This document shows, one piece after another, positions 23,151-35,554 of a DNA stretch of 64,000 bases. The stretch's first letter is position 1. Every line of letters starts with the position of its first letter. Below the pieces are notes generated by a model that had not been told where the DNA came from, did no database searches, and saw only the letters and a list, made by a program, of their open reading frames with translations. Position numbers and translations under genes: made by a program. Location: contig NW_006767438.1 in the NCBI RefSeq assembly GCF_000264995.1, positions 124,001-188,000 of the forward strand. The letters run 5' to 3'. This DNA comes from Punctularia strigosozonata HHB-11173 SS5. Its lineage: Eukaryota > Basidiomycota > Agaricomycetes > Corticiales > Punctulariaceae.

Positions 23151-25032
23151 GGCGACAAACAGCCTGTTTTTTTTTTCGTGATCAGCCTCTGATGTTTGGG
23201 GGTATATGCTGGTATGCGGGAGCCGGAGTGGGTATAGACGGAGGCTCAGTGAGAGCGACCGACGAGAGTGCGAAGGTCTATGGAACAAAAGAGCGTGGGG
23301 CAGGGGGGAGGAAGGAGAGAGAGGGAGAAGAACGCGAACCGACGGACCTCGCGAGGGAAGTGGGCGACAGGCGACGGAACAAGCAAGGGCTGTCACCGGG
23401 TTCAGATCCGTCGTGGCGGACGAGGCCCGGGGCTTTTCTGGTCGTTCGGTGGGGGCGTGATCGCGAGGGAGATCACCGGCTGGCCGACGGGCGTGCGACC
23501 GCGCTTCTTGGTCTCAGATGTTTCACGGCGTAACGTAGACGGTAACGGGCGTAACTGAGCGTGACTTGACGAGGAGGACGCGGATGTGGTGGTACAATGG
23601 CCAGACGAGGAGGAGCGTGCCCACGACGCCGGCGACGATATACGAACCCTGGCCTCGCCTCGAGGCGTGCGCGCGCCAACGCCCGTAGCCAATCAGAGAC
23701 GCCGAGCACGACACGCAGAATGGCAGAATGTGGCTGTGTATGGGAGTCCGGCTCCGAGGAGATCACTTGTCAACAGCACCGCGAGGATAAGTAGTCAGTA
23801 CGGTACTCTATCGAGCAAGACGAGGTCGAAGGTAGGCGAGGAAAGGGGAGAACGAGGTGGTTGCCAGTGACGTTGGGCGACAATGATCTCCGGACGGCAA
23901 CATCGGCGCTTCTCTCTACGGCGGTGTCCGATTCAGTCCTTCTCAGCGCATTGTACTCTACCCATCCCAACCGCATTCAACCTATCATTCATGCCCTTCT
24001 CTGCCTCTTGTGCCAAATACGATCTCCCAAAGTCCCGTCCGCCAACAAGCCGTCCGACACTCGCTGGACCGGTACCTGGCAACTTCAAATCGCAGCCCCG
24101 CTGGCCTCTGATCAATATGCGGCCAGCCTGCCTCAAAACGCCCATACACCCAGCATGCGACCCCCTTCGAACTCCACCGCTGATATGATCGCAGCTCATC
24201 ATCCTGAAGTCGGTCGCAGAGCCCTCCGCTAGCGGCTACGTTTATTGCCATAGTACAAGTTTGGCCATGGCATGGGATCAACATGCCCGACTGTTCCGCC
24301 TTATGTACAGCCGTGGCGATCCTCTTCTCATGGTGCCCCGGCGAGTCCTATTCACGTCCTGTGTCACACTTTGAGTGTAATCGCGACCAGCTAGGACATC
24401 GATGCGGGGGTTGACGACCTCTCTTTCCTCTGCAACCCGGGGATTCGAATCCGCGCCAGACTATGGATCGATGCAGCCAGCCCTGCGCAACACCTGCCCA
24501 AGGCCGCAGTGCACGGGTGCAATGTTCTACGTTCACTAGCCCGTGCATAGCCCAAGCGACGAGGACGTTCACGCCGTTCACCATTGGTGCCCACAACTCG
24601 TGCTCGATGGGCCTATTCATAGCGTCCGGCTTCTTCCCTCGGGGCAATGAGGTTACCCTACAACGCCTACGCAACAATACACCAAATCGGCCCAGGCCGA
24701 GCCCCCAATCTGACACCTCCGCAGTTTGTGGTGGTCGTCCCCGTCCGCGGATGCGGATGCAGATGGACCTGAGCCGGCTTTACCGGCGGCTTCGTGCTCC
24801 GCGTGGAACGTGTATCCTCGACCTGGACGTATAACCTCTCCATCCCATCAGTTCTCGTAAGAATATGTCGATGTCGTTACGTGCGTCAGCAATCGGATCA
24901 GTTGAGCGAGCATGCAAAGCATTCCAAAGCAAACAAACATGCGACCTAAAGCTACAAGTGCCGTAGTAATACACGGGTGCCCCAGGCGAAATAGGAAAAC
25001 AAGGTCGTGAATTTTCCAAACTCGAAACGGTG
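23151..25032. other. 1.9-kb intergenic region upstream of CHS7
   Basis: Pyrimidine-rich (CT) tracts between about 23280 and 23420 on the minus strand look like a CHS7 promoter/5' UTR. A possible membrane-like stretch at 23523-23714 has no convincing gene model. Nothing else supported. Confidence 0.4.
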
Positions 25033-26330
25033 TCATGATCCCGGCTTTCCGATGATGAAGACGTGGTCGTCCCAGTCGTCGTTCTGGGCCACCCACGACG
25101 GGTTCGTATACGGCGGCAGGTACGTGCTAAACTCGGCAAAGCTCGAGCCCGTCATGCCCGTGCTCCCCGTGAACTGCGACGCGCCCCGGAGCTTATCCAA
25201 CACCCGCGGTTGACGTGCGTGGAACAACTTCAGATGCAAGTACACCCGCTGCGACATCGCCACCTGTGATCCACAAACGCACGCATCAGCGCCGGCCACG
25301 GATCTCCGGGAGGAGAAGGATAATCTCACAGTGATGACGGTGGAGAACGGCACGACGTTTGACTTGAGGGGGTTATACCGCGCCGGGAGCGCCTCCACTA
25401 TTGCCACCATCAAGTTCACACCAACCGTGGCGGCGACGTACAGCAAGCTGTCGAGGTACACCCGGCGCCCGTAGGGTGAATCCTTCAGGTCCTGGTTCTT
25501 GAGCTTGGCGAGAGTAAGGAGGAAGACGACGAGGTCGAACACGACGGAGGAGAAGAAACTGATCGGCGCCCAGGAGACGAGGTCCTCAAACTGGCAGTTC
25601 GAGAACAGCGACGTCGGCGGGCCGGTGGAAACGCGATACTGGGCGGCGACGGCGATCTAGGTGGTGCGGTTCGGTAAGACGACGGTATATAGGCGGAGAA
25701 AGGGAGGCACCGACCCAACAGGTCGCCATCATGAGGTACAACACGCTCACGATGCCCGTCACGATCTTGTTCCCTGCCCAGATCGCGATGACCCGGTAGG
25801 CGAAGATGAATCCGGAAGACAGCGAGACAGCCACTACGCCCGCCTCTGAGACCGTCACCGCGGTCTGGCAGTGTTTCGTTTGTAGGAGTGTGTAGAACAA
25901 GGAGGGGACGGTCGCGACGAAGGGCGAGTACCGGAGCACGATGAACCTGCCAGAGGGATCGGACGTGAGCGGGTGTTACCAAACGATATGCTTGTATTCG
26001 CTTACGCGTATGTTACAGGCGCAGTCCACAACTTCCTACCACCCGTCCGGTATAACCGCCATTCTTGACGCACGAGAAGCAGACTGTATCATGTTTGTCA
26101 ACAAAATGTAATACGGCATGACGATGCGGCAACTCACTAGTCCCAACATATAAGAGCGAAGGCGACGAGAGCGGTGATCGCAATGGAATCTACGCTCGCC
26201 TTCAGGGGTACATATCGCATTGCACATAGCATCAACGCTTACAAAGCTGCCTGTGTAGCTCCTCAAGCTGCGACAGCGTCATGCCAGGTGGTAGCGGAAT
26301 AGCCACTACCACGCCTGCAGGGGCCGACAT
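25033..26330 (-). CDS. Multi-pass membrane protein, DUF6533-like
   Basis: Six exons in phase. The start MSAPAGVVVAIPLPPGMTLS (26330) is favoured because a 53-bp intron (GTAAGC...CGTAG) joins QLEELHRQLY to SIAITALVAFALICWDYLLL; a start at 26220 is possible. Hydrophobic segments follow: FVATVPSLFYTLL, AGVVAVSLSSGFIFAYRVIAI, NKIVTGIVSVLYLMMATCW, SWAPISFFSSVVFDLVVFLL and LYVAATVGVNLMVAIVEAL, giving about six to seven membrane spans. The C-terminal tail is soluble and ends HVFIIGKPGS. This is the layout of Agaricomycete proteins annotated with an N-terminal DUF6533 region; function is unknown. Confidence 0.75.
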
Positions 26331-28517
26331 CCCAGTTATCCCTTCCGCACGGCGGTTCAAGCCCACAAGAAGAAGGCAGAAAACGGAAGAGAGACGTGAA
26401 GAGGCGCGGCACACTCGATGCACCTAATAACCGATAGCCCGATCCAAAAGCGGGCAAGGGAACAAACGAAACGGAAGGAGATGGCAGTGATCTGGCGCGC
26501 CTGGACGTGTGCGCTGATGTCGATGAACCCGGCTCCGGAGAGGAAGGATCTCTGCCACGGCGCAGGACCAGTGGGCCTGTGGGTGTGTTATAGCCCGATC
26601 GGTTGCCAGCGGCATATGTAACGCGAGTGCAACTGGGAACGAAGGTGCCTGGGGAGCGTATCAGCGCGCCTTCGGAGCTCTTCGGAGCCTGTCCATCTTT
26701 GATGCGAGAAGCTGGTCTAGCGCGAAGCTCTCACCGTCCAGTGGTATCCACCGCACGGATCGGTTCTGCTACCAATAAACGCCTGCAAATCAGCATACGC
26801 GGGTATAACACCCTGCTTCGGTCCAGCGAAACGATGCATACGCACAAGGTGAAAGATCATATATCTGCAGGTACGACAGATCCGGTCAACTGAGACAAGG
26901 ACTAGACCTGTAAGGATGCTCCGGCAATTGTCGGACTGCATCATCTCAAGCCGGTCAAAGAAAGAGCCGTATGATCGGCTGGACGCGTATCATACTGTCG
27001 ATCCCATCGCGAGGATGCTGCAGGGTAGCGCACTGCGAAAGCAGTTCACGATGAATGGATGGAAACGCAAGGACGTAGGAATTCTTGCATATTAGGTGTT
27101 GGCTCCGACAGTGGACGAAGCAGCGGCGTTGGGAATCGACAGCTACAGGACCACTACGTTACACTTGGGGCCGAGAGAGCGGCACTGGCAAGCCGAGAAC
27201 AACGTGGTCACGTGAGAACCTCCCACGGTTAGAACTGAACCGTTCAGATTCTGCAGTGAAACTGCCCATAGCCTCCGTTTCTCAACGAGCTTTCCCCTGT
27301 AACTCTTCTGTTCGCAATGGCCCACACAAGGGCCCGATGCTCCATGTGAACGAGTACCAATGAATCCTGGAAAGTGTCTGTGCCCGAGGAATCCACATTG
27401 CCTTTCGCATGATCTTTGGAGGTGGCAATGCCAGATTAATATTCCTCCAGTTGCTACACACAAAGGATTGAAATTCGCTGTCCTGCGCTCTTCATAGCAT
27501 GTGCATAGAACTGCCCCGACCCAGTATGCTTTTCTGATATGCATGTGGCTCCATGTATGCATTCGTAGGTAAAAGGCAGTCTCCTTCGGTACCGCCTGGT
27601 ATGCTACGTCTCTCGCGCCGTTCTCCAGCGCCGCCCTCGTTTTCTGCTTCAGACTTCGCAATTCATCATTGTGATCCACCGACGTTCTGCACTCTTGTCT
27701 CATGTTTTATATTGTCTCCAGGTTGAGGAGCCAATCTTAACCGCTAGGTCGGGCTTCTGCGCACCGCAATGCTGCATCTGTTGTCAGACTGCTGTGAACC
27801 CGACGCCACGATGGCAGCTCACCTTTGCCTTGTGCGCGCACCCGGATCATACGCTATTTGTGAGTCTATGCCTCACAGCCGCTTCTCATCCGCCCTCTCA
27901 ACCCAGAGGGGTTCATTGAGCACTACTTTGGCGCGGTATCGGCGTTCGTGATTCGAACATCACAGCAGGTGCACCGTTATCCTGTTTCAACTGGCAAAGA
28001 ACATGTGGCTCGAAACAAGGGTCCGCGCACGACCATCAAGTCGCCGCACGATCTGATAGGGCCATGTATGACAATGTCTCCGTTTCCTTCAAGCTCGTAT
28101 TTGCGTCTGTAAGCCACAGTGATCGCCATGCATTCGCTGCAAATTTCGATGGCGTATTCTCCAATGTCGCTCCGAACGGAACGTGTTGGTTAACTGTTCC
28201 GGATAACATCTCCATTGACCCCATAATAATGCTATGCTGGCACCTATGTCATAGTCATCGGTTTGTTTCACTCATATGTACTGCCATACCGTCTGCCAGG
28301 ATGCATAAATATGCTTGTATATTTTGGATGCCCACGCGAGGTGCAAACCCTAGCTTCCGCCCCTCTTATTAGTATGCATGCTCAGTCCGACTTTTACGGA
28401 GTGTGCCGAACCGCGTCATGGCCAGTGATGCGCCTGACCACCAGACTCTCTGCAACGCCCATCACATCGCACTCCCTTCCTTGTACTAATTATCTGTTAC
28501 CTCGGCTGGCGCAAGCC
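26331..28517. other. 2.2-kb gene-free divergent intergenic region
   Basis: Lies between the minus-strand membrane-protein gene and plus-strand LNP1. ORFs such as 27143-27703 (minus) and 28064-28372 (plus) show no domain, no clear splice partners and poor starts. I see no tRNA, repeat array or transposon ends. Confidence 0.4.
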
Positions 28518-29950
28518 ATGTCGTTTCTTACAAATTGGTTCCGGAAGGTATGGATGCCAAAGTCGGATCCAAACACGTATTCAACTCGCAGTGCTATGTT
28601 CATGTTTAGCGCGAACCGGAGGACTTCGAACAAGTCCTCTCCGCTCTTGCAACCGACATCCAGGCTCGTCAAACGAAGCTTGCAGATATACGAAGGCGCG
28701 AACGGAACTCGACCTTCCTCCTCACTCTCTGGCTATTTGGGTTCTGGGTGGCATATGTTGCCGTATGGTACGGCAGTCCGAATGTCTTGCCGTCCTTCCA
28801 TACGCGGGTTGGGACGGGAATAGATCGAGCTGTCAAAGGAGCTCCTGTGGTGATAGGGCCCATAGTGTGCGTATGCACAAGCTTCATACTAGCGTAAAGA
28901 CTGACCATGTATTGCAGTGTCCTGTTCTTGCGACGCATCGTCCAGCTGTTCTACCAACGTATTGGCAGCGCTGAAGGTCCATTCGACCACCATAGTACCT
29001 CGCCCCGTCCTTACGAACTTTTCTACTAGAGAAGCAACTCCAAACGCTACACAAACAACAACGCGAAAAGATCGAGGAGTTCAAGAAAAAGACCAACTAC
29101 TACAAGACCCGGGACCTCATCTCCCGCTTCGACGAGCCCTCCTCCGCCCAAGCCTCTCCCGTCCGGCCTCCCGCGTCCACCAACGGCACTCCACCACGAG
29201 TTCCGATGACACCACACCGTGGTCCGGCACTGCCTCCCTTACAAACACCGGGAAAGCCGGGATCCGCTCAGTTGATGAACTCCATGCTTGCTGGTGCGTG
29301 CGATGCAAGGTTTGACACGTCGTGGAAAGCAGTAAGGTTGACGTTATACTGCAGCTACACCTGCCCGTCCTTTAGCGCCGCCGAAGAGGCAATGGTATGA
29401 CAAACTCGCAGATGCTCTGCTTGGAGAAGACGAATCAACGTCAGGTACCGCAGCCTCAAGGTCTGTCCTGTCTTGCTGCCCGGTATTGCCTTAAGCGTAT
29501 AATCTGATCATGAACTGCCATAAAAAGGTATGCGTTGATCTGCCAGAAATGCTTTGCGCACAATGGCCTGGTGAAAGAGAGCGTATGGGAAGATACGCGT
29601 AAGTTTTGATATTTCTTATCCTTAGCGCTCGCCAGGACTAAACGCGTTGCGCGACAGAATACGTGTGCCCCAAGTGCGGTCACTTCAACCCTTCCCAGCG
29701 CTCCCTCAAGGCTGGCAATGCTATCACACCGCCTCGGGCACCAGCACTCTCTTTGCCTTCCTCCATACCTCCCGACTCAGCTCTCTCTCCATCACGCCCG
29801 AATGCGCCCCCAAATACCGCGTTGCCGTCGTCCTCGGAGCACGAAACCCATTTCGCGCCGCCCATCAATGCGCCGACAACTGCCAAGCTGGCGGTGTCGA
29901 AGAATGACGGGTCGCAGGAGAGCAGCATGGTGATGGACGTTGACTCGTAG
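28518..29950 (+). CDS. LNP1: Lunapark, ER junction protein
   Basis: Stabilises three-way junctions of the tubular ER network. Six to seven exons. Start MSFLTNWFRK, then a helical segment (ALATDIQARQTKLADIRRRE) and a paired membrane hairpin: STFLLTLWLFGFWVAYVAVW and GAPVVIGPIVVLFLRRIVQL. A coiled coil follows (EKIEEFKKKTNYYKTRDLIS). A Pro-rich linker leads to the diagnostic zinc ribbon, RYALICQKCFAHNGL ... QYVCPKCGHFNPSQR, with two CxxC pairs. The C-terminal ~85 residues are Pro/Ser-rich and disordered, ending MVMDVDS. Introns are short and in phase. Family assignment is firm. Confidence 0.93.
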
Positions 29951-30139
29951 CATCCTGATAACGTTATTGGCGGTGCCTGTATTACTCGTGTGTGGCCGAT
30001 TTGATCACGTTTCGCGCACGTCAATGGAGCAAAGCAGTCGTCAGAATCGTGGCCGTGTAGATGTTACTATACAATGCAAGACGTATCCTATCGTATACTC
30101 TACTCGTTCTCCCAGGGAGTATAGCAGTTAGAACCCCGT

Positions 30140-32373
30140 TCACAGCGGCTTGTACCCCTCGTTCCACCGTCTTCCTCTGTCATCGTCGCCCTGAATGCCC
30201 AAGCCCTTGCCACTATCCAGGTGCAGCCGCCGCCGAGTCTCTTCCTCGTCCGAGGAATCGTCCTCATCCACCGCCACCTCCTCGCCCTCACCATTTCCCT
30301 CGAACAGCCGCTCCTCGCCGCGATCACCCCTCGCCATACTAAAGTCATCTCGCCTGTGGTGATGCGGTACGTACCCACGCCTGCTCAGCCCAGCCTCGGC
30401 CTTGTACATCGCCGCCTCGAACTTGGGCTGCGCTTTCGCGCCGAGGTTGACGAACGCGCGTTGGATACTCGACACGGGTGAGTCCTCCGAGAGGCGCTCG
30501 CCGGAGAGCGACCGGCGGGGCCTTGATGTGAGTGAGAGGTGTCGCGAGAGCGACCCGAAGGTTGCCGTACTCGGGTACGCGGGCGCGGTCCTGAAAGGAG
30601 AACCTAGCGGATCGCCACCGGATGACGATGACGACGCGGTGACCTGCACGGACTCCGGGCGCTTGCGGCGGGGAGGCGGGACAGGTGGCGGGCCTGACGG
30701 GTGGTGCAGGGACTTGCTGCGCCCAACGCGCGGAGGGGTTGTGGTTCCGCCACCGCTAACGTCACTGGACGCCATGGAGCTCTTGCGGCCCGGGTGCTGA
30801 GGAGGCCGCGAAGGGGAGCGGGTAGGAGATGGTGACGAGCGATTGCCTTCGTCACGGCCGGCGCCGCCATCCAAGAAGGGAGAACTGTCGAAGTGCGCGT
30901 TGGCGAGGCTTTCCATCGAGCGGGCGGAGGCAGCGGAGGCAGGCGGAGGACTAGAGTACTTCCGCTTTGGCAAGGGAGGGAGGCTCTGCCGCTGCGCTCT
31001 GCCTTCTAGCACGGTAGGCAGAACGGGTCCTTTTGTGGGGCTGGCACTGCGGTTGCGGACGATGGAGCTGGTTGCGCCTACGCCAGATGAAGACGTGGCG
31101 GAGGAGCCCGTGAGCTGTCTGTCCAGTTGCGAGGTACTCCCAGACGCGGAAGTGCTGCGCTTCAATACGTGGAGCACGCGCTGGTTCTCGAGCTGTTCTT
31201 CCGCCTTTCGGATGCTCTGCGCGACCTTTGAGGCATGTAGCGAGTTTTTTATCAATGGGCTCGGCGTTGAGCGGTATCCGGTGGTAGCCGGCGATATATC
31301 GCGTGGCGAATGCGCGCTCAGGATAGGCTTAGTATGCTCCACGAGCATCGACGCCCCGGCACCAGCAGAAGCTAGTGGTGTGGCAGGGGATGACGGTATC
31401 GGTGTCAACATGGACTGGTGACGGGGTGGAGGCTGTATAGGCACTGGTGGCGGCGGTGGCTTACGGGGCGGCAGCGGCGGGGAAATGCCATTGGCGGCAT
31501 GCCCGGCGGGAAGCAAGGTGGGTTTCGTCGAAGCGCTTGGTGCCGGTGGTTTCGGAGGCTTATTACGGAACGGATTGTTAGAGTGCATGCTTGAACTACC
31601 CGCGAGTCCGATGGTTGCAGGGACGGAAGGAATAGACGCAGATACAGCTCTTCGATGAGTCGAGTCCGTCCTTTGGTGGACGGCCGGCTTCGGTCGCGGG
31701 GGGAGATCAGGAGTAGGTCGTTCAAACGGATTGTGTGTCGTGTGTGTTGTAGATGGTGAGGTGTCCGGCGTAGGCAGATCGTTCGTGGGTATCAGTCGTG
31801 ACGGACGTGAGGGAGGCAGCGTGGTTGATCGTCGAGGCGGGGGTGGCTTGAAGGGTGACGAGACTCGCGAGGACGGTTCTGGATGAGCTGTGAGATCGAA
31901 GTGAGCGCCCGCGGTATACATGAATATGCCATAGAGTGAAACAGAACGCGTTGAAACTTACCTTGGCGGAAAACAAGTGACCTGTCCAGAGCTTCGCCAT
32001 GGCGTACGTGAGTAAGCAGCCTGAGCACCGCGAAGAACTGTCCGCCGTTGAGGATATCGGTCGGCCCGAGGTTGGGGCAAAATAGTCTCAGTATCTGAAA
32101 GGCATTGTGAGTATATAAACGAGCGATCCTAGGATAAACACGCTGTCTCACCGAGTCGACATCCTGAGTAGCGACATCAGGGTATCTGCCCCTTAGCCAG
32201 GCGCGCACTTCGCGTACGCCGACAGTCGTTCGGTCGAGGTGTTGGTCATCATCGCACTGAGTGCGGTGTTCGTCGTCGTCGGCATCGACGAGGTCGCGGA
32301 AACAGGCGGTGTACAGATCATATTCAGCGTCATTCAGGGCAGACGTGTGCAGCAGCAGCGGCCGGGACGACAT
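30140..32373 (-). CDS. EH-domain-like, proline-rich adaptor protein
   Basis: Three exons, about 690 aa, start MSSRPLLLHTSALNDAEYDL. The N-terminus matches the EH-domain layout: YDLYTACFRDLVDADDD, then REVRAWLRGRYPDVATQDVDS, ILRLFCPNLGPTDILNGGQF and FAVLRLLTHV; the EF-hand loops look degenerate. EH domains bind NPF peptides in endocytic and membrane-trafficking proteins. The remaining ~590 residues are Pro/Ser-rich and disordered, with many PPxP runs (PPLPPRKPPPPPVP), two NPF motifs (HNPFERP, NNPFRNK), a helical segment (KVAQSIRKAEEQLENQ) and an acidic C-terminus (VDEDDSSDEEE). No catalytic domain is visible. Confidence 0.8.
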
Positions 32374-32755
32374 CGAGTCGCAGAGAACAGCAGCGCCGAG
32401 CACTTCGGAGGGATGCATCCGGAGTAATAACGCGCCCCGAAGGCAATGCACGGGCGCTTATCACGTGGCACCGACAACGTCAGCGGACGGTCCCGGCGGG
32501 ATCTTCCCGAAAAAGCCAATCGCGCACGACCACCACCAGCTCACCATTGCAGACTTGCATGCAATCCACTGAAATTTCCTGAAGCATTCTTCCATCGCTG
32601 CGGCGGAGCTCGAGCAACTCTGACCTCCTATCCAACCCTCGGACTGAATAGGTCCATCCATTCATTATAGGTGCCGTATACACTACGTATCATACAGTCA
32701 TTACATGTGGCTAAATAGTTCAACTGGTTGAAAGGGTCCATGACCCGGATCCTTC
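32374..32755. other. Intergenic
   Basis: Promoter side of the EH-domain gene and 3' side of the small secreted protein gene. No feature supported. Confidence 0.4.
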
Positions 32756-33321
32756 TTACGATGGCGTGATCAGGAGGTCAAAATATATTCCACCCTGTTC
32801 GTACACCGGGCTGCCGTCGGTGCCCTCCACAGGGTAGATGATGTTCATTATCGGACTGAATTGCTCGCCCTCGAAGAAAAAGGCGTGAGGGATCTGTATC
32901 GGAAGACCGGTCAGCTCGCCATGATCTTCAGCAGCACCGCAAGCCAGGACGTACAGTAACGTTGACCACGTCATATGGCGAAGTAGCAGTTCCCGTGAAT
33001 GCGTGCCGCGCAAGCAAAACGGGTGCCTCAAACCCGTTGTTGACATCCGCCGGCACCTGCAGCCAATAGTCAACCCACTCTGGGATGATGCCTCGGCTGA
33101 AAGGGCAGGTGAAGTTCGACACAACCTACGACAATCAACTTTTCAGATCGATGCCTTGGGTGGCTAAAATTGGGGAAACTCACGTCACCGGGTACCGCAG
33201 TGTTAGGTGTAGCGATTGCGATACCGAAGCGTGATGCTTCGGGACAGAAACCTGCCTGTGCGGAGGCCATGAGGGGTGTGATGGCGACGAGCGCCGTAGC
33301 GAACAAGGTCTTGAACTGCAT
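32756..33321 (-). CDS. Small secreted protein
   Basis: Three exons, about 145 aa. The signal peptide MQFKTLFATALVAITPLMAS is followed by AQAGFCPEASRFGIAI. The second exon encodes a Cys-poor beta-rich region (VVSNFTCPFSRG, IIPEWVDYWLQVPADV, APVLLARHAF). A 41-bp intron then links YDVVNVT to LTGLPIQIPHAFFFEGEQ. The protein ends GGIYFDLLITPS. Two N-glycosylation sequons (NFT, NVT) are visible. I do not recognise the family; its size and secretion suit an extracellular effector-like or wall protein, but that is only inference. Confidence 0.7.
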
Positions 33322-34013
33322 CGCAGTTATTAGAGGTGAGGTTGGGCTGTTGAAACTGGGCGAATGGGACTTCCTCGGTTCTGTAGATGCCCAACGCGTT
33401 TTATACCTGCTGAGGCAGCGGGAGTGAACCTCGCGCATCGTGTTTAGATCCGAGTACAGGCGGCGATCGCTGTCCGTAGTGGCTATTTCGCGTACAGTCG
33501 GCGGCAAGAACTAGCAGCAGCAGAGACGACAGGACAGATCTCATGTCCTACATTTCCCGCCTGGGCAGTGCAAGCCATGCAGTCTCAGGCCCTCAGTCGG
33601 CCACTGGATGCGACTAGCCACAGCTGCGAGCCATGATTCGACATCACCGTGTGAGCGAAGGAGCTTGAGCGAGAACGCGGCCATCCTAAAAAGGCATATT
33701 CGGCCTAACTCGCGCTTGCAAGGTTCACTGACCGGGCAGAAGCCCGGGAAGGAGGTCTAGAGCCGACCTTGCTGCGCGAACTGGACTATGTTAGCATTGA
33801 ATAAATACGAGGACATGGTATGCACGACGCCATATCAATGCACTCAAAAACGTAATATACCGTCATAGATGCGGACAGACCGTTTTTAATTCTACGTCAC
33901 TCCATGTGATAATCGATATACAAAGTGGTGCATGGATGCGAGACTATGTAGTACAAGGTGGCATGCACGGGTGTCGACCTATCCGGCGAGGAAGGCTGGC
34001 CAAGCATTGTCGT
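33322..34013. other. Intergenic
   Basis: Upstream of the small secreted protein gene; no gene, repeat or RNA motif seen. Confidence 0.4.
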
Positions 34014-35554
34014 TCACTCTCGCATGCGCTTGCGAATCAGGGGCATTTCCCCATCCCACCTGAGATAGCGGGTGAGGAAATATCGCGAGCGGTTCTGTTG
34101 GTGAAATACTGACCATTTCCTCCAGGCATCCTCCTCCCTTCTCACATAGCTGAGCTCCTCTGCTCCATCTTTCATCGGACATATGTTGGCAGATTCGGAT
34201 AAGCTGTCGAGGATGTTGACATATTCCGTTTGTCTTCCGTCCGAAAAGAACTCCTTCAATGCACCTTCGAACGAGATGTCGTCGCTCATTACATAGGCAA
34301 AGTGGAAGAGGGGGGAGTAGAGTCGATAGCAACGTATACTGGCAGAACCTTGATGAGGAGCGTGGAGGATCCAGCCATTGTGAGCACTGGGGTCGACCTC
34401 CAAAGGGGTGGACGTTGAGGTCAAATCCGGAGAAGATGCAACACCTTGAACATCGAGACGAACGATCCAACTGTATGAATCATCCACCCAACGACACTTA
34501 TCATAGTGGAAGATGGAATCCGATCGACGCAGAGCATGATGAACGTGAGGCAAATGTTGTATGTTGAAACCTCGCCTTGTATACTTCGCCAGAGCATCCT
34601 GGTGTCCATCTGACTTGAGAGCTAAAGAGATTTTTTCCCCGAACGTTGCCCGAGGATATAAGCTATATGCTGCGTTATACGTAACGATATTAAGGACACA
34701 GGCTATAACCATCTGTCAGAGCATGATGATAGGCATTAGCAGTAGTGAAGCATACTGGAGTGAAACGCTACGGGTTATCACGCCGAGTACAATGAGCTAC
34801 ATTCCATGACCAACGATGATGATAACTTGCCTAAGATGGTTTCGAACGGAGAAAACTTGCATACGATCATCTGGACACGAAGCGTATCCAGCGTGCCATG
34901 AATAACCTTCTGAAATTTGAAGACAATTTTGATTTCAGCGGCGGAGGATGAGTAGTCGTCGCCCGCCTCCCCATCGGCAACAATTTCATCATCATCTAGT
35001 AACATTAGAGTGGCATAGAGTTCCCCATGTTCGTCGGTCGCCTTTTGGAATGAAGCTGCCCAGTGGTCGGCCTCAGATGGGGGTACGTATTCGTATCCTT
35101 CAGCAGCGAGCAACCAGTTCCCGATCTCCCGTGCCTTTGATGGGTATACCTGCCATCGAACTACAGTAAGACGGCGTAACGACGCAGGATTTGGAAGAAA
35201 CTATACATAAAGATCGAGGTCAGATCCGGGATACGTCGTGCGAAGGAACAGCTGCAACGCGGTGGACCCGGAGATCACGGTCGCAGTCTGGGCTTGCAAG
35301 TTACGAAACGCCTTGGTGTCGGTGAAGAACCGTGATAAATGCTTGTCGATGTTGCAGGCTCGAACCAAGTAGTCGTCCACTGCGAAACGAGCTGGATGGC
35401 ACGTGCGTCGAAACCGGACGATGGCTAATTCGTCGGCTTGCGAGAATATAGCGTCGTAGACAGGGTGAATGGAAAAAACGCTCAAGAACGGCCGTTGCAT
35501 TTGCACGACCTCGACAACAGATGGAGACGTCCCGAATGTGGGATGGATGTCCAT
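34014..35554 (-). CDS. Nucleotidyltransferase-fold protein (fungal family)
   Basis: At least three exons. The start is probably MDIHPTFGTSPSVV (35554); the frame continues upstream without an ATG, so an extra 5' exon is possible. The key segment SGSTALQLFLRTTYPG followed by SDLDLYV is the polymerase-beta-type signature: GS, then D-x-D. Further on: YPSKAREIGNWLLAAEGYEY, FSPFETIL, then CVLNIVTYNAAYSLYPRATF and a C-terminal half ending MPLIRKRMRE. This architecture occurs in a large Agaricomycete-specific family of unknown function; nucleotidyl transfer is inferred from the motif only. The intron at 34703-34830 seems to use a GC donor (TTAG|GCAAGT). Confidence 0.7.
34703..34830 (-). other. Probable GC-AG intron
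   Basis: Donor AG|GCAAGT matches the GC-AG consensus; acceptor GTTATAG; joins ETIL to ACVLNIVTY in frame. A GT-AG alternative about 20 bp downstream is less satisfying. Confidence 0.5.

Noticed and set aside
23523-23714. Minus-strand frame with a membrane-like stretch (YIVAGVVGTLLLVWPLYHHI)
   Set aside because: No convincing start, splice partner or family; it lies in the GC-rich upstream region of CHS7.
24425-24470. tRNA B-box-like GGATTCGAATCC
   Set aside because: The flanking bases do not form a T-stem on either strand and no matching A box or acceptor stem is visible.
27143-27703. 186-codon minus-strand ORF
   Set aside because: No domain, no good start and scattered Cys/His without pattern; likely non-coding.
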